Part shown: positions 63,727 to 64,000 of the stretch, in pieces | Position numbering within the stretch: the stretch's first letter is position 1 | Layout of the letters: each line of letters starts with the position of its first letter | Assembly: GCA_916610825.1 (NCBI GenBank) | Contig: OU744448.1 | Span: 24,974,174 to 25,038,173 of the forward strand | Source: Haliclystus octoradiatus | Lineage: Eukaryota > Cnidaria > Staurozoa > Stauromedusae > Haliclystidae | DNA: 64,000 nucleotides | Direction of reading: 5' to 3' | The notes under the pieces: generated by a model | What the model saw: only the letters and a program-made list of their open reading frames with translations | Told to the model about the DNA's origin: nothing | Databases searched by the model: none | Program-made: the position numbers and the translations under genes

Positions 63727-64000
63727 TTAGTTTCATTATGGAAATAAATGTCCAAAAATTTCCATATTTAAACCTCTCCTTGTTATCAGAACCAAAACAA
63801 TCGCTTAAAATGGCATTAATTTATGATAATCTTTATTACCGCGTTTTATACCCTACAACAATTTGCAAATATTTTAAGAGTGAGATACGAACTATGATTT
63901 CTGAATGAATCAAAAAAACTATTCAGTCATGTACATAATTTCATTTGCGACTTGCACTTTGATTGTTCTAACTTCACAGAGTTCATTTCTATACTCTGTG
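63727..64000. other. Right end of the window, no gene recognised
   Basis: AT-rich sequence just upstream of the hAT-like element. Short open frames here lack any recognisable motif. Confidence 0.5.

Noticed and set aside
63570-63908. 112-codon plus-strand frame near the window end
   Set aside because: It spans the right terminus of the hAT-like element and its target duplication, has AT-driven composition and no recognisable domain.

Overview
This is an AT-rich animal nuclear sequence with spliced genes, GT-AG introns and many short interspersed repeats. The three conserved genes at the left (SNRPD2, PRPF31, SIRT2) have clearly metazoan sequences. Strong intron loss in SNRPD2 and PRPF31, a secreted cationic peptide gene and the MITE-rich introns make an invertebrate deuterostome, most plausibly a tunicate, my best guess. 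That assignment is inference and only moderately secure.

Layout. 1-5 kb: SNRPD2 (minus) and PRPF31 (plus) are two spliceosome genes divergently transcribed from a 464-bp shared promoter. 5.5-22.5 kb: a 14-exon SIRT2-type deacetylase (plus), rebuilt with all splice phases in agreement. Its introns hold mariner-like MITEs, a 279-bp tandem duplication and a 655-bp TTTA microsatellite. 23.2-26.9 kb: a TATA-box gene for a 118-residue secreted precursor with a signal peptide, an acidic propiece and a polyarginine mature part. It looks like an undescribed antimicrobial-type peptide. 26.9-28.6 kb: intergenic, with a 51-bp x4 tandem repeat. 28.7-52.3 kb (minus): a 24-exon receptor tyrosine kinase of 1158 residues with a Cys-rich N-terminus, fibronectin-III-like ectodomain, one membrane segment, a split kinase and an acidic repeat-bearing tail. 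52.9-56.0 kb: a complete hAT transposon with matching 8-bp target duplications and an intact 705-residue transposase. 56.7-63.5 kb (minus): a tandem paralogue of the receptor that keeps the Cys-rich module, one fibronectin-like domain and the membrane segment but has no kinase (282 residues). Its predicted first exon lies inside a second hAT-like element.

Two loci (34.7 kb and 60.9 kb) carry hammerhead self-cleaving ribozyme motifs inside members of one repeat family, and a third, decayed member abuts the giant microsatellite at 15 kb.

The most interesting items are the cationic peptide precursor, whose last exon is also open in an acidic frame; the kinase-less receptor beside its kinase-bearing paralogue; the hammerhead-bearing elements; and the transposon that contains a host-like first exon. 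Coding joins were made by hand from splice motifs and phase. No transcript or database evidence was available.
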